NCBI GenBank assembly: GCA_022821775.1
Contig: JAJECY010000186.1
Location: 1 to 39,034, forward strand
DNA from: Acidobacteriota bacterium
GTDB lineage: Bacteria; Acidobacteriota; Terriglobia; Versatilivoradales; Versatilivoraceae
Length of the DNA: 39,034 nt
Reading direction: 5' to 3'
Position numbers and translations under genes: made by a program. The notes beneath the pieces were generated by a model that was not told the DNA's origin, made no database searches, and saw nothing but the letters and a program-made list of their open reading frames with translations. Numbering within the stretch: the stretch's first letter is position 1; each line of letters opens with the position of its first letter. Positions 9,051 to 19,547 of the stretch are shown here, in pieces.

Positions 9051-11051
9051 ATGGCTTTCCGGCGAAGGGGTGCGGGGTATTGCGGTTGCGTGGTTCTGAC
9101 CCTTCTGCTGCCGGGTGTCCTGCACGCCGGCTCCGGCGCCGCCGACCTTCAGCCCACCGATCCCGAAGTCATCCACATCTTTCCTCTGGGAGGCCAGCCG
9201 GGGAGTAGTGTGGAGATCGAGATCCAGGGTCGGAACCTGGAGGGGGCCCGCGCCCTCTGGGCGGACAGCGACGCTGTCCAGGGTCGGGTGGTGCGGGTGG
9301 AACCGGGCTCCGCCCGGATGAAAGAGGGGAGGAAGGTCAAGGAGATCCCAGGGCAAAAGGTGGTGGCGGCCGTTGAGATCGACTCGGGAGCCCAACTTGG
9401 CCCCCACGCCTTGAGGCTGGTTTCGGCCAAGGGCGTCTCGAACGAGATGATCTTCTGGGTAGTTCCCATGCCTACGCTGCATGAGACGGACGGCGAGCAT
9501 GGGACTGCGAAGGAAGCTCAGGCCATAGCCGTTCCCTCGGCCCTTAGCGGCCGGATCGCCGAAGAGGGGCAGGCCGACTTCTACCGCTTCCAGACCCATC
9601 CGGGCCAGGAGCTGGCCTTCGAGGTGGTGGAAGGCGTGCAGCGCCTGTGGGGGGACCTCAGGAGGGCTCCGGGATTCTCCCTGGAACTCTCGGGCTCCGG
9701 AGAGAGCTGGTTCGATGGCGAGCGCCGGGTCAAGCTGGGCACCGCCAATACGGCCGTCTTCCACAAGAATATCTCGGCCTACAAGCCCAGGCTGATCCAC
9801 CGTTTCGCAAAGGGCGGCTGGCACACCCTGGAAGTCAAGGGGGAACCGGGAGCCTCCTACCAGCTCCAGATCGGCGCTCCCGCCGACTTTCCTCCGCTGG
9901 TCCGGTCCCACGGCCTCGACAAGCTGGCCCCGGCCCGGTGGCGGGAGCGGGGTTTCGGCCGCAGGCTGGAGCCGGACCGCCTGGTCCGGTTGCAGGCCCG
10001 ATCGGGAGGATCGGCACGCCAGGCTACACTGGCCGTATTGGAAAAGCAGTTGAGGGACCTGATGGGCCTGAGCGGCGAGGAGAGGTCGTCAGGAACCGCT
10101 GCTGCCAGCCCAGCCGCCATTGTCCGGGAACGGGAACCCAACGACGCTACCGAGCAGGCCCTCCCGGTTGCCATTCCCTCCATCATCGAAGGCACCATCG
10201 ACTCTCCCGCGGACGTGGACCACTTCCGTTTCGAACTGGAGGACGGACAGGACCTGGCTTTCGAGATCGAAACCCCCGAGAGTCACTACCCCTACTTCAA
10301 TCCCCGCATCGGGGTCTTCGACCCGGCGGGCAGGGAACTGGTCGACAACATTTACAAGAGGCAGGCCTCTCAGAACATGTGGTTCTGGAAGACGGCCGAA
10401 TCCAAGGCCGTCTTCAGCTTTCCCGAGAGCGGCTCCTACCTGATCCGGGTCCAGGACGTGACCCGCCGCAAGGGCGGGGCCGGGTTCCGCTACCGTCTCA
10501 TGGTTCGTCCCCAGGTGCCGCACGTGGGCGAGGCCGAGGTGGCGGAGGTTCTGAACATTCTGGGCCGGGAGATGCTCGATTGGATGATCGGGCTGGATCG
10601 GGTGAATCTCTATCCGGGCGAGGTCAAGAAGGTGAACGTCATCATCAGCCGGGAGGAGGGGTTTGCCGGAGACCTGGCGGTTTCGGTGGACAATCTCCCC
10701 CAAGGGGTGGAAGTACTGCCGGGTGCCGATATGGGGCCTGAGCTGGGACTGCCGCAGGATCAGGGCCTCAAGGAGGTTTTCGCCGGAGAGGACCAGGTGG
10801 TCACCCTGCTGCTGGCGGTGCGTCCGGACGCGCCCCCTACCCCCACGCCCCGCTGGCTCCGGTTCAATCTGAGGCCGGTCAACCCCGGCCGGCTGAACCG
10901 CTATCGCAAGATGACCGGCGAGGATCCCTTCCGGCCCATCTGGCTGGGGCGGATGGGGCCATCGATACCCGTGGCCCGGATTCCGATGATGGTGCTCCAC
11001 CCCTCGGGAGGCGCACCGGCCGTCAGCCAGGTGATTCCCGCGGGGAACTGA
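9051..11051 (+). CDS. Secreted protein with PPC (bacterial pre-peptidase C-terminal)-like domains
   Basis: ATG at 9051 gives a signal peptide (MAFRRRGAGYCGCVVLTLLLPGVLHA). Two PPC-like stretches: ALSGRIAEEGQADFYRFQTHPGQELAFEV and IIEGTIDSPADVDHFRFELEDGQDLAFEI. Located just upstream of a DUF1549 gene. Confidence 0.78.
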   Translation: MAFRRRGAGYCGCVVLTLLLPGVLHAGSGAADLQPTDPEVIHIFPLGGQPGSSVEIEIQGRNLEGARALWADSDAVQGRVVRVEPGSARMKEGRKVKEIPGQKVVAAVEIDSGAQLGPHALRLVSAKGVSNEMIFWVVPMPTLHETDGEHGTAKEAQAIAVPSALSGRIAEEGQADFYRFQTHPGQELAFEVVEGVQRLWGDLRRAPGFSLELSGSGESWFDGERRVKLGTANTAVFHKNISAYKPRLIHRFAKGGWHTLEVKGEPGASYQLQIGAPADFPPLVRSHGLDKLAPARWRERGFGRRLEPDRLVRLQARSGGSARQATLAVLEKQLRDLMGLSGEERSSGTAAASPAAIVREREPNDATEQALPVAIPSIIEGTIDSPADVDHFRFELEDGQDLAFEIETPESHYPYFNPRIGVFDPAGRELVDNIYKRQASQNMWFWKTAESKAVFSFPESGSYLIRVQDVTRRKGGAGFRYRLMVRPQVPHVGEAEVAEVLNILGREMLDWMIGLDRVNLYPGEVKKVNVIISREEGFAGDLAVSVDNLPQGVEVLPGADMGPELGLPQDQGLKEVFAGEDQVVTLLLAVRPDAPPTPTPRWLRFNLRPVNPGRLNRYRKMTGEDPFRPIWLGRMGPSIPVARIPMMVLHPSGGAPAVSQVIPAGN

Positions 11052-11059
11052 AGGACCGA

Positions 11060-13567
11060 GTGGACAGGATGAGGACAGGGAACAGCAGTCCGGGAGGGAT
11101 CGCGGGAGCTTTTCTCGCCCCCCGTCTCTGCATCATGGGCTTGTTGATCGGGCTGTTGGGTTGGCCGGCACCGCTCTGGTCCGCCGGCCCGAAGACAATC
11201 GGGGAGTCACCCAACGGCGTCCGCCTGCTTTCCGTCAGGCTCCTGCCCGAAGAGGTGCGGCTCCGGGGCAAGGACGCGGTTCAGCAGCTCCTGGTCATCG
11301 GAACCTATGACGACGGGCTGGAGCGGGACCTGACCGAGACTAGCCGGTTCTCCATCGCCGACCCCGAATTGGCCGAGATCGATGCCCGGGGCAGGGTGAA
11401 GGCCCGATCCGACGGCCGGACGCTGCTGACCGTCCAGGCCTCGGGTGGGGATCTCCAGGCGGCCGTGCAGGTGCGGGATTCGGCCGTGAGCCGCCCCCTC
11501 CGTTTCGATCGCGACATCGCCGCGATTCTCACAAAGCGGGGCTGCAACAGCACCGAATGTCACGGCAGCGTCACCGGGCAGGGCGGTTTCAAGCTCTCCA
11601 AGAACGCCACCGCTCCTCGGGAAGATTACCGCTGGATCGTGGAAGGCGGCGCCTTCCACGTCCTCACGGCCGAGACCGGCGAGAAGGCGCCCCGCGTCGA
11701 CCTGGAGGATCCCGCCCTAAGCCTGTTGCTGCTGAAGGCCAGCCTGGCCGTGCCCCACGGCGGCGGCGAGCGGCTCGAGAAGGACTCCCGGGACTATCGG
11801 CGCATCCGGGACTGGATTGACGGGGGCGCGGTCTACGGCCCCGAGAATGGCGCCCGAACCACGCGCCTGGAACGGGTGGCGGTCGCGCCCGGGCAGGTGG
11901 TGCTTTTGAAGGGAGGGGAGCGGCAACTGCTGGTGACCGCCCATTGGGCCGACGGCACCCGGGAGGATTTCACCCGCCGGGTGCGCTACCTTTCCAACAA
12001 CCCCGAAGTGGTTTCGGTGGGACCCGATGGCCGGTTGACGGGGCGGCAAGTGGGCGAGACCGCCATCCAGGTGCTGGCCGGCGGGCGGAGCGCCAGCGCT
12101 ACGGTGGGCGTGATCGAGGAGCCGGTGGGGGCCTATCCCGAGGTCCCACGCCACAACTTCATTGACGAACATGTCTTCGCCAAGGCCCGCAAGTTTCACC
12201 TGGTTCCTTCCCCGCTGTCCTCCGACGCCGAGTTTCTGCGCCGCCTCTGCCTGGACCTGACCGGCAGGCTGCCGCCGGTTCATCGGGTGCGCCAGTTCCT
12301 GGCAGACCCGGACCCGCAGAAGCGCGACCGGCTCATCGACCTGCTGCTCCGTTCGCCCGAGTTCGTGGATCACTGGTCCTGGCGCTTCTACGACTTCCTG
12401 CGGGTGATCAGCCCCGTCTACAAGCAGTGGGTACGCCGGGCCATTGCCGAGAACAAGCCTTACGATCAGTTCGCCCGGGAACGGGTGGCCGCCCAGGGTT
12501 TCGACGGCCCCTCCCGCCACTACGAGGATATGGGGGGCACGGCCGTGCCTCTGCCGCAGAATGCCATGGGGGAGCAGGTGCGGGTCTTTCTGGGCCGGCG
12601 GATGGACTGCGCCCAGTGCCACGACCATCCCTACGAGACCTGGAGCCAGGACCAGTTCTGGGGTCTGACCGCCTTCTTCGGGCGGCTGAGCAACCTCCAT
12701 CCGGGATTCCCCCAGGTGGACTTCGTGATCATGGACGATCCCGAGGGCTACGGCACCTTCGGCAAGGGAGCCAAGGTCATTCACCCCCGCACCAAGCAGG
12801 AGGTTCAACCCAGGTTCCTGGACGGGAGTCCGGTGTCCCGGGACCGGCGGGACGACTGGCGGCTGGCGCTGGCCGAGTGGATGACCTCGCCCGATAACCC
12901 CTACTTCGCCGCGGCCATGGCCAACCGCATGTGGGGCTATTTCTTCGGCAGGGGGATCGTGGATCCGGTGGACGACTTTCGCTCCAACAACCTGGCCACC
13001 CACCCTCGGCTGCTGGAGGCCCTGTCCCGGCACTTTGTCAGAAGCGGGTACGACCTGCGTTCGCTTATTCGCCTCATGGTGGAGTCCAGGACCTACCAGC
13101 TTTCGGGGGATCCCAACTCCTCCAACCGCTATGATCGGGTCAACTATTCCAGGGCGCTTCCGCGCCCCCTGGATAGCGAGGTGCTCTTGAGGGCCATCTC
13201 CCAGGTGAGCGGCGTGAAGGGAGAGGACGGAAACTTCTTCAACGTCTACGGCAAGCCCGACCTGGGCTCCATTCCCGAACGCGACATGAAGCCCAGCCTG
13301 CTGCAGGCCCTGCACCAGTTGGCGGGTCCGACCTTTACCGCCAAGCTCTCCCGCGAGGGAGGCCGGGTGGACCACCTGCTGCAGCGCCGGGCCTCCGATG
13401 AGGCCATCATTGAAGAACTGTATCTGGCAACCCTGTGCCGTTTCCCGACTGAAGGCGAGCAGACTGCGTTGAAAGAAATGATCCGGCGGCAGGATTCACG
13501 GCGAGAGGCGGTGGAGGATCTGCTGTGGGCCCTGGTAAACTCGGAGCAGTTCCTGAACAACCACTGA
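11060..13567 (+). CDS. DUF1549/DUF1553 (planctomycete-type cytochrome c-like) protein with bacterial Ig-like region
   Basis: GTG start (ATG alternative at 11069). CNSTECHGSVTGQGGFKLS (CX4CH), DEHVFAKARKFHL...RLCLDLTGRLPP (DUF1549), CAQCHDHPYETWSQDQFWGLTAFF, NPYFAAAMANRMWGYFFGRGIVDPVDDFR (DUF1553). Confidence 0.92.
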   Translation: MDRMRTGNSSPGGIAGAFLAPRLCIMGLLIGLLGWPAPLWSAGPKTIGESPNGVRLLSVRLLPEEVRLRGKDAVQQLLVIGTYDDGLERDLTETSRFSIADPELAEIDARGRVKARSDGRTLLTVQASGGDLQAAVQVRDSAVSRPLRFDRDIAAILTKRGCNSTECHGSVTGQGGFKLSKNATAPREDYRWIVEGGAFHVLTAETGEKAPRVDLEDPALSLLLLKASLAVPHGGGERLEKDSRDYRRIRDWIDGGAVYGPENGARTTRLERVAVAPGQVVLLKGGERQLLVTAHWADGTREDFTRRVRYLSNNPEVVSVGPDGRLTGRQVGETAIQVLAGGRSASATVGVIEEPVGAYPEVPRHNFIDEHVFAKARKFHLVPSPLSSDAEFLRRLCLDLTGRLPPVHRVRQFLADPDPQKRDRLIDLLLRSPEFVDHWSWRFYDFLRVISPVYKQWVRRAIAENKPYDQFARERVAAQGFDGPSRHYEDMGGTAVPLPQNAMGEQVRVFLGRRMDCAQCHDHPYETWSQDQFWGLTAFFGRLSNLHPGFPQVDFVIMDDPEGYGTFGKGAKVIHPRTKQEVQPRFLDGSPVSRDRRDDWRLALAEWMTSPDNPYFAAAMANRMWGYFFGRGIVDPVDDFRSNNLATHPRLLEALSRHFVRSGYDLRSLIRLMVESRTYQLSGDPNSSNRYDRVNYSRALPRPLDSEVLLRAISQVSGVKGEDGNFFNVYGKPDLGSIPERDMKPSLLQALHQLAGPTFTAKLSREGGRVDHLLQRRASDEAIIEELYLATLCRFPTEGEQTALKEMIRRQDSRREAVEDLLWALVNSEQFLNNH

Positions 13568-13589
13568 TCCGACAAGGAGAGTCCCGGTC

Positions 13590-14933
13590 ATGAATGGAAG
13601 GGGATGCGACAGTTTCTGCGAGAGCCTGGCACGCCGGCACTTTCTGCGGGTGGGGTCCCTGAGCCTGGTGGGAATCCACCTGGGCCAGTATCTCCACATG
13701 AAAGGCCTGATGGCCGCTTCCGGCGCCACGGCTCCCCCGGCCAAGGCCCGGGCCTGCATTCTGCTCCTGCTGGAAGGCGGACCCAGCCAGGTGGATACCT
13801 GGGATCCGAAACCCAGCAGCGGCTTCCGGCCCATCTCCACCAACGTGCCCGGGATCCGGATTTCCGAGATTCTGCCTCGGATGGCCCGCCACATGGACAA
13901 GTTGTCCATCATTCGCTCCATGACTCACGAGGAAGTGGACCATCCCCTGGGGCGAGAGTACATCACCAGCGGACACCGCCCGGCCCCGGCCATGGAGTTT
14001 GCCAGTGTGGGGTCCATCATTGCCCGGGAGCTGGGGCCTCGCAACGACATTCCTCCCTACGTGCTGGGCGCGCCTCATCTCACCCAGCGCTACTATGGAG
14101 CCTCCTCCCTGGGAGCCGCCTACAATCCGCTGGTCGTCCCCGATCCCAGCAAGAAGGACTTCAAGCTCAAGGACCTCACCCTTCCCAAGGCGATCAGCGA
14201 GAAACGGATCGAGGATCGTCGCGGTTTTCTGCAAGTGGTGGACGACCTCTACCGCCGCAAGGAAGCCCTGACGGAAGCAGCCGCGCGCGAGACTTTTCGG
14301 GACAAGGCCATGGAGATGATCCTGTCTCCCGCCATGAAGAAGGCCTTCGATCTCTCCCGGGAATCGGAAACGATCAAGGACGCCTACGGCCGTTACGGGT
14401 TCGGACAGAGCGCCCTGCTGGCCCGGCGGCTGGTGGAAGCCGGCTCCCGCTTCGTCACCGCGGCCGGCTACAACCTGGACAGCGGCTGGGACACTCATGG
14501 CCGGGGTTCGGGGGGAGAGAACGACAAGAAGCTGCGGGCCCTGCTGTGCCCCACCCTGGATCAGACCCTCACGGCTCTGCTGGTCGACCTGGAGCAGCGC
14601 GGACTGCTGGAATCCACCATCGTAATGGCCATGGGCGAGTTCGGCCGCACCCCGGAGATCAACCCCATCAACGGCCGCGACCACTGGCCCTTCTGCTTTT
14701 CCATGGTCCTGGGCGGAGGGGGGCTGCAGGGAGGGCAGGTCATTGGAGCCAGCGACGAGAGGGGCGGGTACGTGGCCGAGCGTCCCATCTCGGTGGGAGA
14801 CGTCTTCGCCACCATCTACAAGGCCATGGGCATCGACTGGACCAGGGAATACATGACCCCGGTAGGCCGGCCCATCAAGATCGCCAACTCCTTCGACGAC
14901 ACCACCGGCCAACCGATCGAGGAGTTGATATAA
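13590..14933 (+). CDS. DUF1501 domain-containing protein with Tat-like signal
   Basis: LARRHFLRVGSLSLVG signal; ACILLLLEGGPSQVDTWDPKP, STIVMAMGEFGRTPEINPINGRDHWP. Confidence 0.93.
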   Translation: MNGRGCDSFCESLARRHFLRVGSLSLVGIHLGQYLHMKGLMAASGATAPPAKARACILLLLEGGPSQVDTWDPKPSSGFRPISTNVPGIRISEILPRMARHMDKLSIIRSMTHEEVDHPLGREYITSGHRPAPAMEFASVGSIIARELGPRNDIPPYVLGAPHLTQRYYGASSLGAAYNPLVVPDPSKKDFKLKDLTLPKAISEKRIEDRRGFLQVVDDLYRRKEALTEAAARETFRDKAMEMILSPAMKKAFDLSRESETIKDAYGRYGFGQSALLARRLVEAGSRFVTAAGYNLDSGWDTHGRGSGGENDKKLRALLCPTLDQTLTALLVDLEQRGLLESTIVMAMGEFGRTPEINPINGRDHWPFCFSMVLGGGGLQGGQVIGASDERGGYVAERPISVGDVFATIYKAMGIDWTREYMTPVGRPIKIANSFDDTTGQPIEELI

Positions 14934-15073
14934 CGCGACCGCGCCTCAGCCAAAGATCGACAGGCTGGGAGGCTTTTTGCAGAATTCGCAGTGGCGCAGG
15001 TCATCTTGCCGGCAAACCTTGGATTCTGCCTTTTTCAATATCCGTTGGGACTTGGTGAAAGATGCTGTCTAAC

Positions 15074-15108
15074 CACAAAAAGCACAAAAAGCACAAAAGG
15101 CACAGAAG
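15074..15108 (+). repeat. Short tandem repeat, ~9 bp unit CACAAAAAG, ~4 units
   Basis: cacaaaaag cacaaaaag cacaaaagg cacagaag read directly. Confidence 0.85.
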
Positions 15109-15228
15109 CCGCAATTTGTGTTTGTGTGCCTGTTGTGGCCATAACCGGTAACTGTCCCGCTGCTGAATTTTGCAAGTGGCTCTGGGGAGAAAAGATACCC
15201 ACGAAAGGACCGATTCAGGAGGCATATC

Positions 15229-15639
15229 ATGGCTCGAATACGTCATCTGGCTCTCCGCTGCCGTGACATGGAAGAGTCCCGCCGCTTCTATGAGAGCGTC
15301 TTCGGGTGGGAATTCATCGGCTATCGGCCCAGCCGGCTGGGCATGGACCTGACCGACGGCGTGACTAACATCACTCTGATCCAACAGCCCGCCGACTGCG
15401 ATCGACCCCGCATCGAGGAGGGCAACGAGTATGTGCACTTCGGTGTCATGGTGGAGGACCTGGAGGCCGCCTGGCAGCGCTGCCGCCAATGGGGCGCCGA
15501 GGCCTCCAAGACCGTCAAGGAGCGCATCGACCTGGACCGCCGCCGGCTGCCCGATCGGGCCTTCAAGATCGAAGACCCCGACGGCAACGTGGTGGACGTG
15601 ACCGCCGACAAGGACGAATGGCGGGGAGTCAAGTTGTAG
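15229..15639 (+). CDS. VOC family (glyoxalase/bleomycin-resistance fold) protein
   Basis: MARIRHLALRCRDMEESRRFYESVFGWEFIG ... EYVHFGVMVEDLEAAW ... AFKIEDPDGNVVDVT. Confidence 0.9.
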   Translation: MARIRHLALRCRDMEESRRFYESVFGWEFIGYRPSRLGMDLTDGVTNITLIQQPADCDRPRIEEGNEYVHFGVMVEDLEAAWQRCRQWGAEASKTVKERIDLDRRRLPDRAFKIEDPDGNVVDVTADKDEWRGVKL

Positions 15640-15672
15640 CCAATATCCGCAATCGACATTCGAGGGAATAAG

Positions 15673-16980
15673 GTGACAACCACACCGGATGTTTCAGCAG
15701 CGGGACTACCGGGTTCTGCTCCGCAGCCACTATCCGCGGGAGGCCGCTACCTGATCGTGGTGACGGCCTTTCTGGGGTGGATGTTCGCCGGGGTGCAGAT
15801 GTCCATCACCGCCCTGGCCATGCGTTCGGCGGCCATCGACCTGCTTCAGTCGACCAACGAGGCTCTGGTCGGAAAGTGGTTTGCCTGGTACGTGTGCGCC
15901 TTTCTCTTCGGCGCGGCTGCCGGGGGTTGGCTTTTCGGGCGGCTGGGAGACCGCTTTGGCCGTGTCAGGGCCATGGGGTGGAGCATTCTGTGCCTCTCCA
16001 TTTTCTCCGGCCTGGCCTGGTGGGCTCAAAGTCCCTTCGAGTTGCTGGTCATCCGCTTCCTGACCTGCCTTGGCATCGGGGGCATGTGGCCCAACGGCGT
16101 GGCCATTGTCTCGGAGGCCTGGTCGGATCTCTCGCGACCGATCCTGGCAGGCATCATGGGGACGGCGGCCAACGTGGGCCTGCTCCTGATGGCCTGGACC
16201 GCCACGGGAGTCGAAATCACCCCGGACACCTGGCGCTGGGTGATGCTGGTGGGGGCGGCGCCTGTCGTTTTGGGCCTGTTCGTTCTGGCCGCGGTTCCGG
16301 AATCGCCCCGCTGGTTGGCGCAACGAAACGCTCCCCGAGCCGCCGCGGGAGAGCCTTCCAAACCCACCCCCGAGGTCTTCAGGCCGCCTCTGCGAAGTCT
16401 GACCCTGATCGGGATCGCTTTGGGGACCGTTCCCTTGCTGGGGGGATGGGGCGCCTCCAACTGGATGATCCCCTGGGCCGGCGAGGCCGGCGCGGCGGCG
16501 GATCCGCCGGACCCTTTTCTGAAGTCCTGGGTTCAGTTCTACCGATCTCTGACAGGGACAATCGGCAGCCTCCTGGGGGGCGTCATTGCCAGCCTGGTGG
16601 GCCGCCGCCGCACCTATTTCCTGATGAGTCTGGGAGCACTGTTTTCCAGTCAGTACATGTTCTGGCTGCTCACTCCCACCGATGACACCTTCCTGATTTG
16701 GGCCGCGGCCCTGGGATTTTTCTCCGGTGTCTATTTCGGGTGGCTACCGCTGTTCCTGCCGGAGCTGTTTCCCACCGCCGCCCGTTCCACCGGCGCCGGG
16801 GTCAGCTTCAATTTCGGTCGCATCCTCACGGCGGTGGCCGTTTTGTTGGCCGGATGGCTGATCGCTCACTTCGACGGGGACTATGCCCGCATCGGAAGGG
16901 TAACCAGTTTCATCTACGGGGTCGGAATCGTCGTGATCTTCTTCGCGCCCAAAAGCTCCGACCACAGGCTGAGGGACTGA
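15673..16980 (+). CDS. MFS transporter
   Basis: GTG start. GWLFGRLGDRFGRVRAM, many TM segments, AVPESPRWLAQRN, GRRRTYFLMSLGALF. Confidence 0.9.
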   Translation: MTTTPDVSAAGLPGSAPQPLSAGGRYLIVVTAFLGWMFAGVQMSITALAMRSAAIDLLQSTNEALVGKWFAWYVCAFLFGAAAGGWLFGRLGDRFGRVRAMGWSILCLSIFSGLAWWAQSPFELLVIRFLTCLGIGGMWPNGVAIVSEAWSDLSRPILAGIMGTAANVGLLLMAWTATGVEITPDTWRWVMLVGAAPVVLGLFVLAAVPESPRWLAQRNAPRAAAGEPSKPTPEVFRPPLRSLTLIGIALGTVPLLGGWGASNWMIPWAGEAGAAADPPDPFLKSWVQFYRSLTGTIGSLLGGVIASLVGRRRTYFLMSLGALFSSQYMFWLLTPTDDTFLIWAAALGFFSGVYFGWLPLFLPELFPTAARSTGAGVSFNFGRILTAVAVLLAGWLIAHFDGDYARIGRVTSFIYGVGIVVIFFAPKSSDHRLRD

Positions 16981-17050
16981 GCGGCGGGTTGTGGGGAAAG
17001 GTAGAGGCCAAGAGGGCGCGGCTGACCAGCGCCAACGGAGATACAGGCAA

Positions 17051-18361
17051 ATGAAAACGATCACTCGTCGCCAGGTCCTGTCCTACTCCCTGAGCGGATC
17101 GGCCGCTCTGGGGGTGATGGGCACCCTGGCAATCCGGTCCGGCTCCGCCTCGCCCAACCAGAAGGTGAACGTGGCCGTCATCGGCATGAACGGCATGGGC
17201 CACTTTCACGTCAGGACCCTGGCCAACCGGACCGATGCCCACATTGTGACCCTCTGCGACGTGGACCCGGCGGTCCTGCAGAAGGCAAGTGAGACGGTCA
17301 AGAATGCGGCCGGCCATAGGCCCAAGCTGGAAGGCGACTTCCGCCAGGTCCTGGCCGACCCCTCGATTGAGGCGGTCGTCATCGCCACTCCCCACCACTG
17401 GCACGCCCCCATGGCGCTGCGGGCCATGAAGGCCGGCAAGGACGTCTACGTCGAAAAAGCCGCCAGCCATGTCTTTCGAGAGGGCCGGCTGCTGGTTGAG
17501 GCTGAGCGCAAGTACGGCCGGATCTTTCAGCACGGGACCCAGATGCGCGCCAGCCCGCTGCTGGCCCGCGCCGGCGAGATCCTGGCCGCGGGGACCCTGG
17601 GCGAGGTCAAGACGACCAAGGCCTGGAACGTGCAGCGGCAGAAAGAGCGCCCCGTGTTGCCGGATGGTCCGGTTCCCGAGGGAGTCGATTACGACAGGTG
17701 GCTGGGCCCGGCCCCCCAACGCCCCTTCAACCCCAATCGGTTTCATCGCAACTGGAGACTGTTCCGCGACTACAGCAATGGGGACATCGGTGACGACGGG
17801 GCCCACGATCTGGACCTGGCCCGCTGGGCGCTGGGCGTCGACACCCACCCCGAGCGCATCACCGCCCACGGAAGCCGCATAGACCTGGCAGGAGCGCGGG
17901 AATATCCGGACAACATGATGGTGGCCTACCAATATGGGGAAGGCAAGGTGCTCCTCTATGAAGAGCGCCTCTGGACGCCTTACGGGCTCCATGGGTACGA
18001 CAGCGGCAACACCTTCTACGGGACCGAGGGGTACATGGTGCTCTCGCGGCGAGGGTATTTTCAGGTCTACATGGGCAAGAAAGAGCACAAGGGAGAGGGG
18101 ATGAAGGAAGGGAGCCTGGCCGAGACCGGTCGTCAGAACATGGCCCAGTTTCTCCAGTGCGTGCGCGACCGCAAGCGGCCCACCGCTCCCGCCGAAGAAG
18201 CCCACCTTTCCTGCGCCCTGATCCATCTGGGGGAGATCGCCTTCCGGCTCTCCCAGGTGCTGCAATTCGATCCGAAGAGCGAGCGCTTCACCGACAATGC
18301 CCGGGCCGACGCCATGTTGACCAAGGCCTACCGGGAACCCTGGACCGTGGAAGGCCTGTAG
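17051..18361 (+). CDS. Gfo/Idh/MocA family oxidoreductase, Tat-type signal
   Basis: MKTITRRQVLSYSLSGSAALGVMG signal; VNVAVIGMNGMGHFHV Rossmann motif; GNGDIG-like SNGDIGDDGAHDLDLARWAL; EKA in place of EKP. ORF extends upstream to 16991, but 17051 is the better start. Confidence 0.93.
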   Translation: MKTITRRQVLSYSLSGSAALGVMGTLAIRSGSASPNQKVNVAVIGMNGMGHFHVRTLANRTDAHIVTLCDVDPAVLQKASETVKNAAGHRPKLEGDFRQVLADPSIEAVVIATPHHWHAPMALRAMKAGKDVYVEKAASHVFREGRLLVEAERKYGRIFQHGTQMRASPLLARAGEILAAGTLGEVKTTKAWNVQRQKERPVLPDGPVPEGVDYDRWLGPAPQRPFNPNRFHRNWRLFRDYSNGDIGDDGAHDLDLARWALGVDTHPERITAHGSRIDLAGAREYPDNMMVAYQYGEGKVLLYEERLWTPYGLHGYDSGNTFYGTEGYMVLSRRGYFQVYMGKKEHKGEGMKEGSLAETGRQNMAQFLQCVRDRKRPTAPAEEAHLSCALIHLGEIAFRLSQVLQFDPKSERFTDNARADAMLTKAYREPWTVEGL

Positions 18362-18394
18362 TCGCCGGGAACCCCCACTGCAAGGAGGGACGAG

Positions 18395-19465
18395 ATGAGA
18401 CGACGAGAATTCCTGACCACCATCGAGCGCGCCGGCCTGGGAGTGGCCGCCGGCGCCTTAATGACCGCGGGAACCGGCCAGGCACGGGCCGCCGCGGCAC
18501 CCGGCAGGGCCGCCGGACCGCCTGAAAAGACCGGCACCGGACACCGTTTCCGGCTGGCCATGTACACCCCGGAGCTGAGGCTGCCCTTCGACGAGGAGAT
18601 GGCCCAGGCCAAGGAGGTCGGCGTGGACTACGTCTGGTTCAATCGCCTGCTCAACGAGACCCCCGTGGCTGAAATGAGCGACGCGGCCGCCGACCGCATG
18701 GCCCAGCGGGTGGAGCGGCACGGCCTCGAGATCTTTCTGTTCAATGCGGGCAATCCCTTCAAGCACGTTCACCTGACCGACCTGGACCTCAAGACCATGT
18801 CGGATCACCAGGGGTTCAAAAAGGACTTCAAGCACCTGGTTCGCTCCATGCAGATCGCCTCCCGCATCGGGGTGGGGGCGGTGGGCGCCTTCACCTTCGC
18901 CTGGCCGGGCGAGTACTCCAGCGGCAAGCCCACCTGGCCCATGCGCTGGCTCACCCGGGGCGGGGTCATCGCCGAGGTGGACATGGAGAAGCTGGTGAAG
19001 GCCTTCACCCTGGTGGCGGAGGAGGCCGAGCGCTACCAGGTGGACGTGGCCCTCTCCATGATGCCCTGGAACTACACCAACACCACCGGCAACTTCCGCA
19101 GCCTGGTGGAACGGGTGGGCTCCCGCCGCCTCACGGTGATGTGGGGGCCGGCCGACTGCTGGAACTGCGGCGAGTGGGACGTGGCCACCGCCGGCTTCGC
19201 CAACATCCGGCCCTATCTCCACGGGCTTCACCTCAAGGACCTGCACGTGCTGGACGGCCGCAAGCTCAAGTTCGAATACCGTCCGCTCGGCGACGGCGAC
19301 GTGGACTACCTCGCCATTCTGCGCGGCATGCGCGACCACGGCTGCGACGTCTTCCTCTCCCTGGCCACCCACTTCCGCCCCCCCAGCGGCTCCCGCATCG
19401 AGGCCATGAAGATCAACTACCGCAACCTGAACGAGATGATCCGCAAGGTGGAAGCGGAGGCGTAA
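18395..19465 (+). CDS. Sugar phosphate isomerase/epimerase-like TIM-barrel protein, Tat-type signal
   Basis: MRRREFLTTIERAGLGVAAGALM signal; AQAKEVGVDYVWFNRLL, LTVMWGPADCWNCGE, LHGLHLKDLHVLDG, GDGDVDYLAILRGMRDHGCDVFLSL. Confidence 0.85.
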   Translation: MRRREFLTTIERAGLGVAAGALMTAGTGQARAAAAPGRAAGPPEKTGTGHRFRLAMYTPELRLPFDEEMAQAKEVGVDYVWFNRLLNETPVAEMSDAAADRMAQRVERHGLEIFLFNAGNPFKHVHLTDLDLKTMSDHQGFKKDFKHLVRSMQIASRIGVGAVGAFTFAWPGEYSSGKPTWPMRWLTRGGVIAEVDMEKLVKAFTLVAEEAERYQVDVALSMMPWNYTNTTGNFRSLVERVGSRRLTVMWGPADCWNCGEWDVATAGFANIRPYLHGLHLKDLHVLDGRKLKFEYRPLGDGDVDYLAILRGMRDHGCDVFLSLATHFRPPSGSRIEAMKINYRNLNEMIRKVEAEA

Positions 19466-19547
19466 CGACGTTGCTGCAGCTCAAGCTGGAGGTGCCAACC
19501 ACCGCCGGATAAGGGTATAGTGAATCAAGGAATCTTCACCGGGAGAC

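Noticed and set aside
11717-13375. 552-aa minus-strand ORF
   Set aside because: Shadow of the DUF1549/DUF1553 gene, with no recognisable domain.
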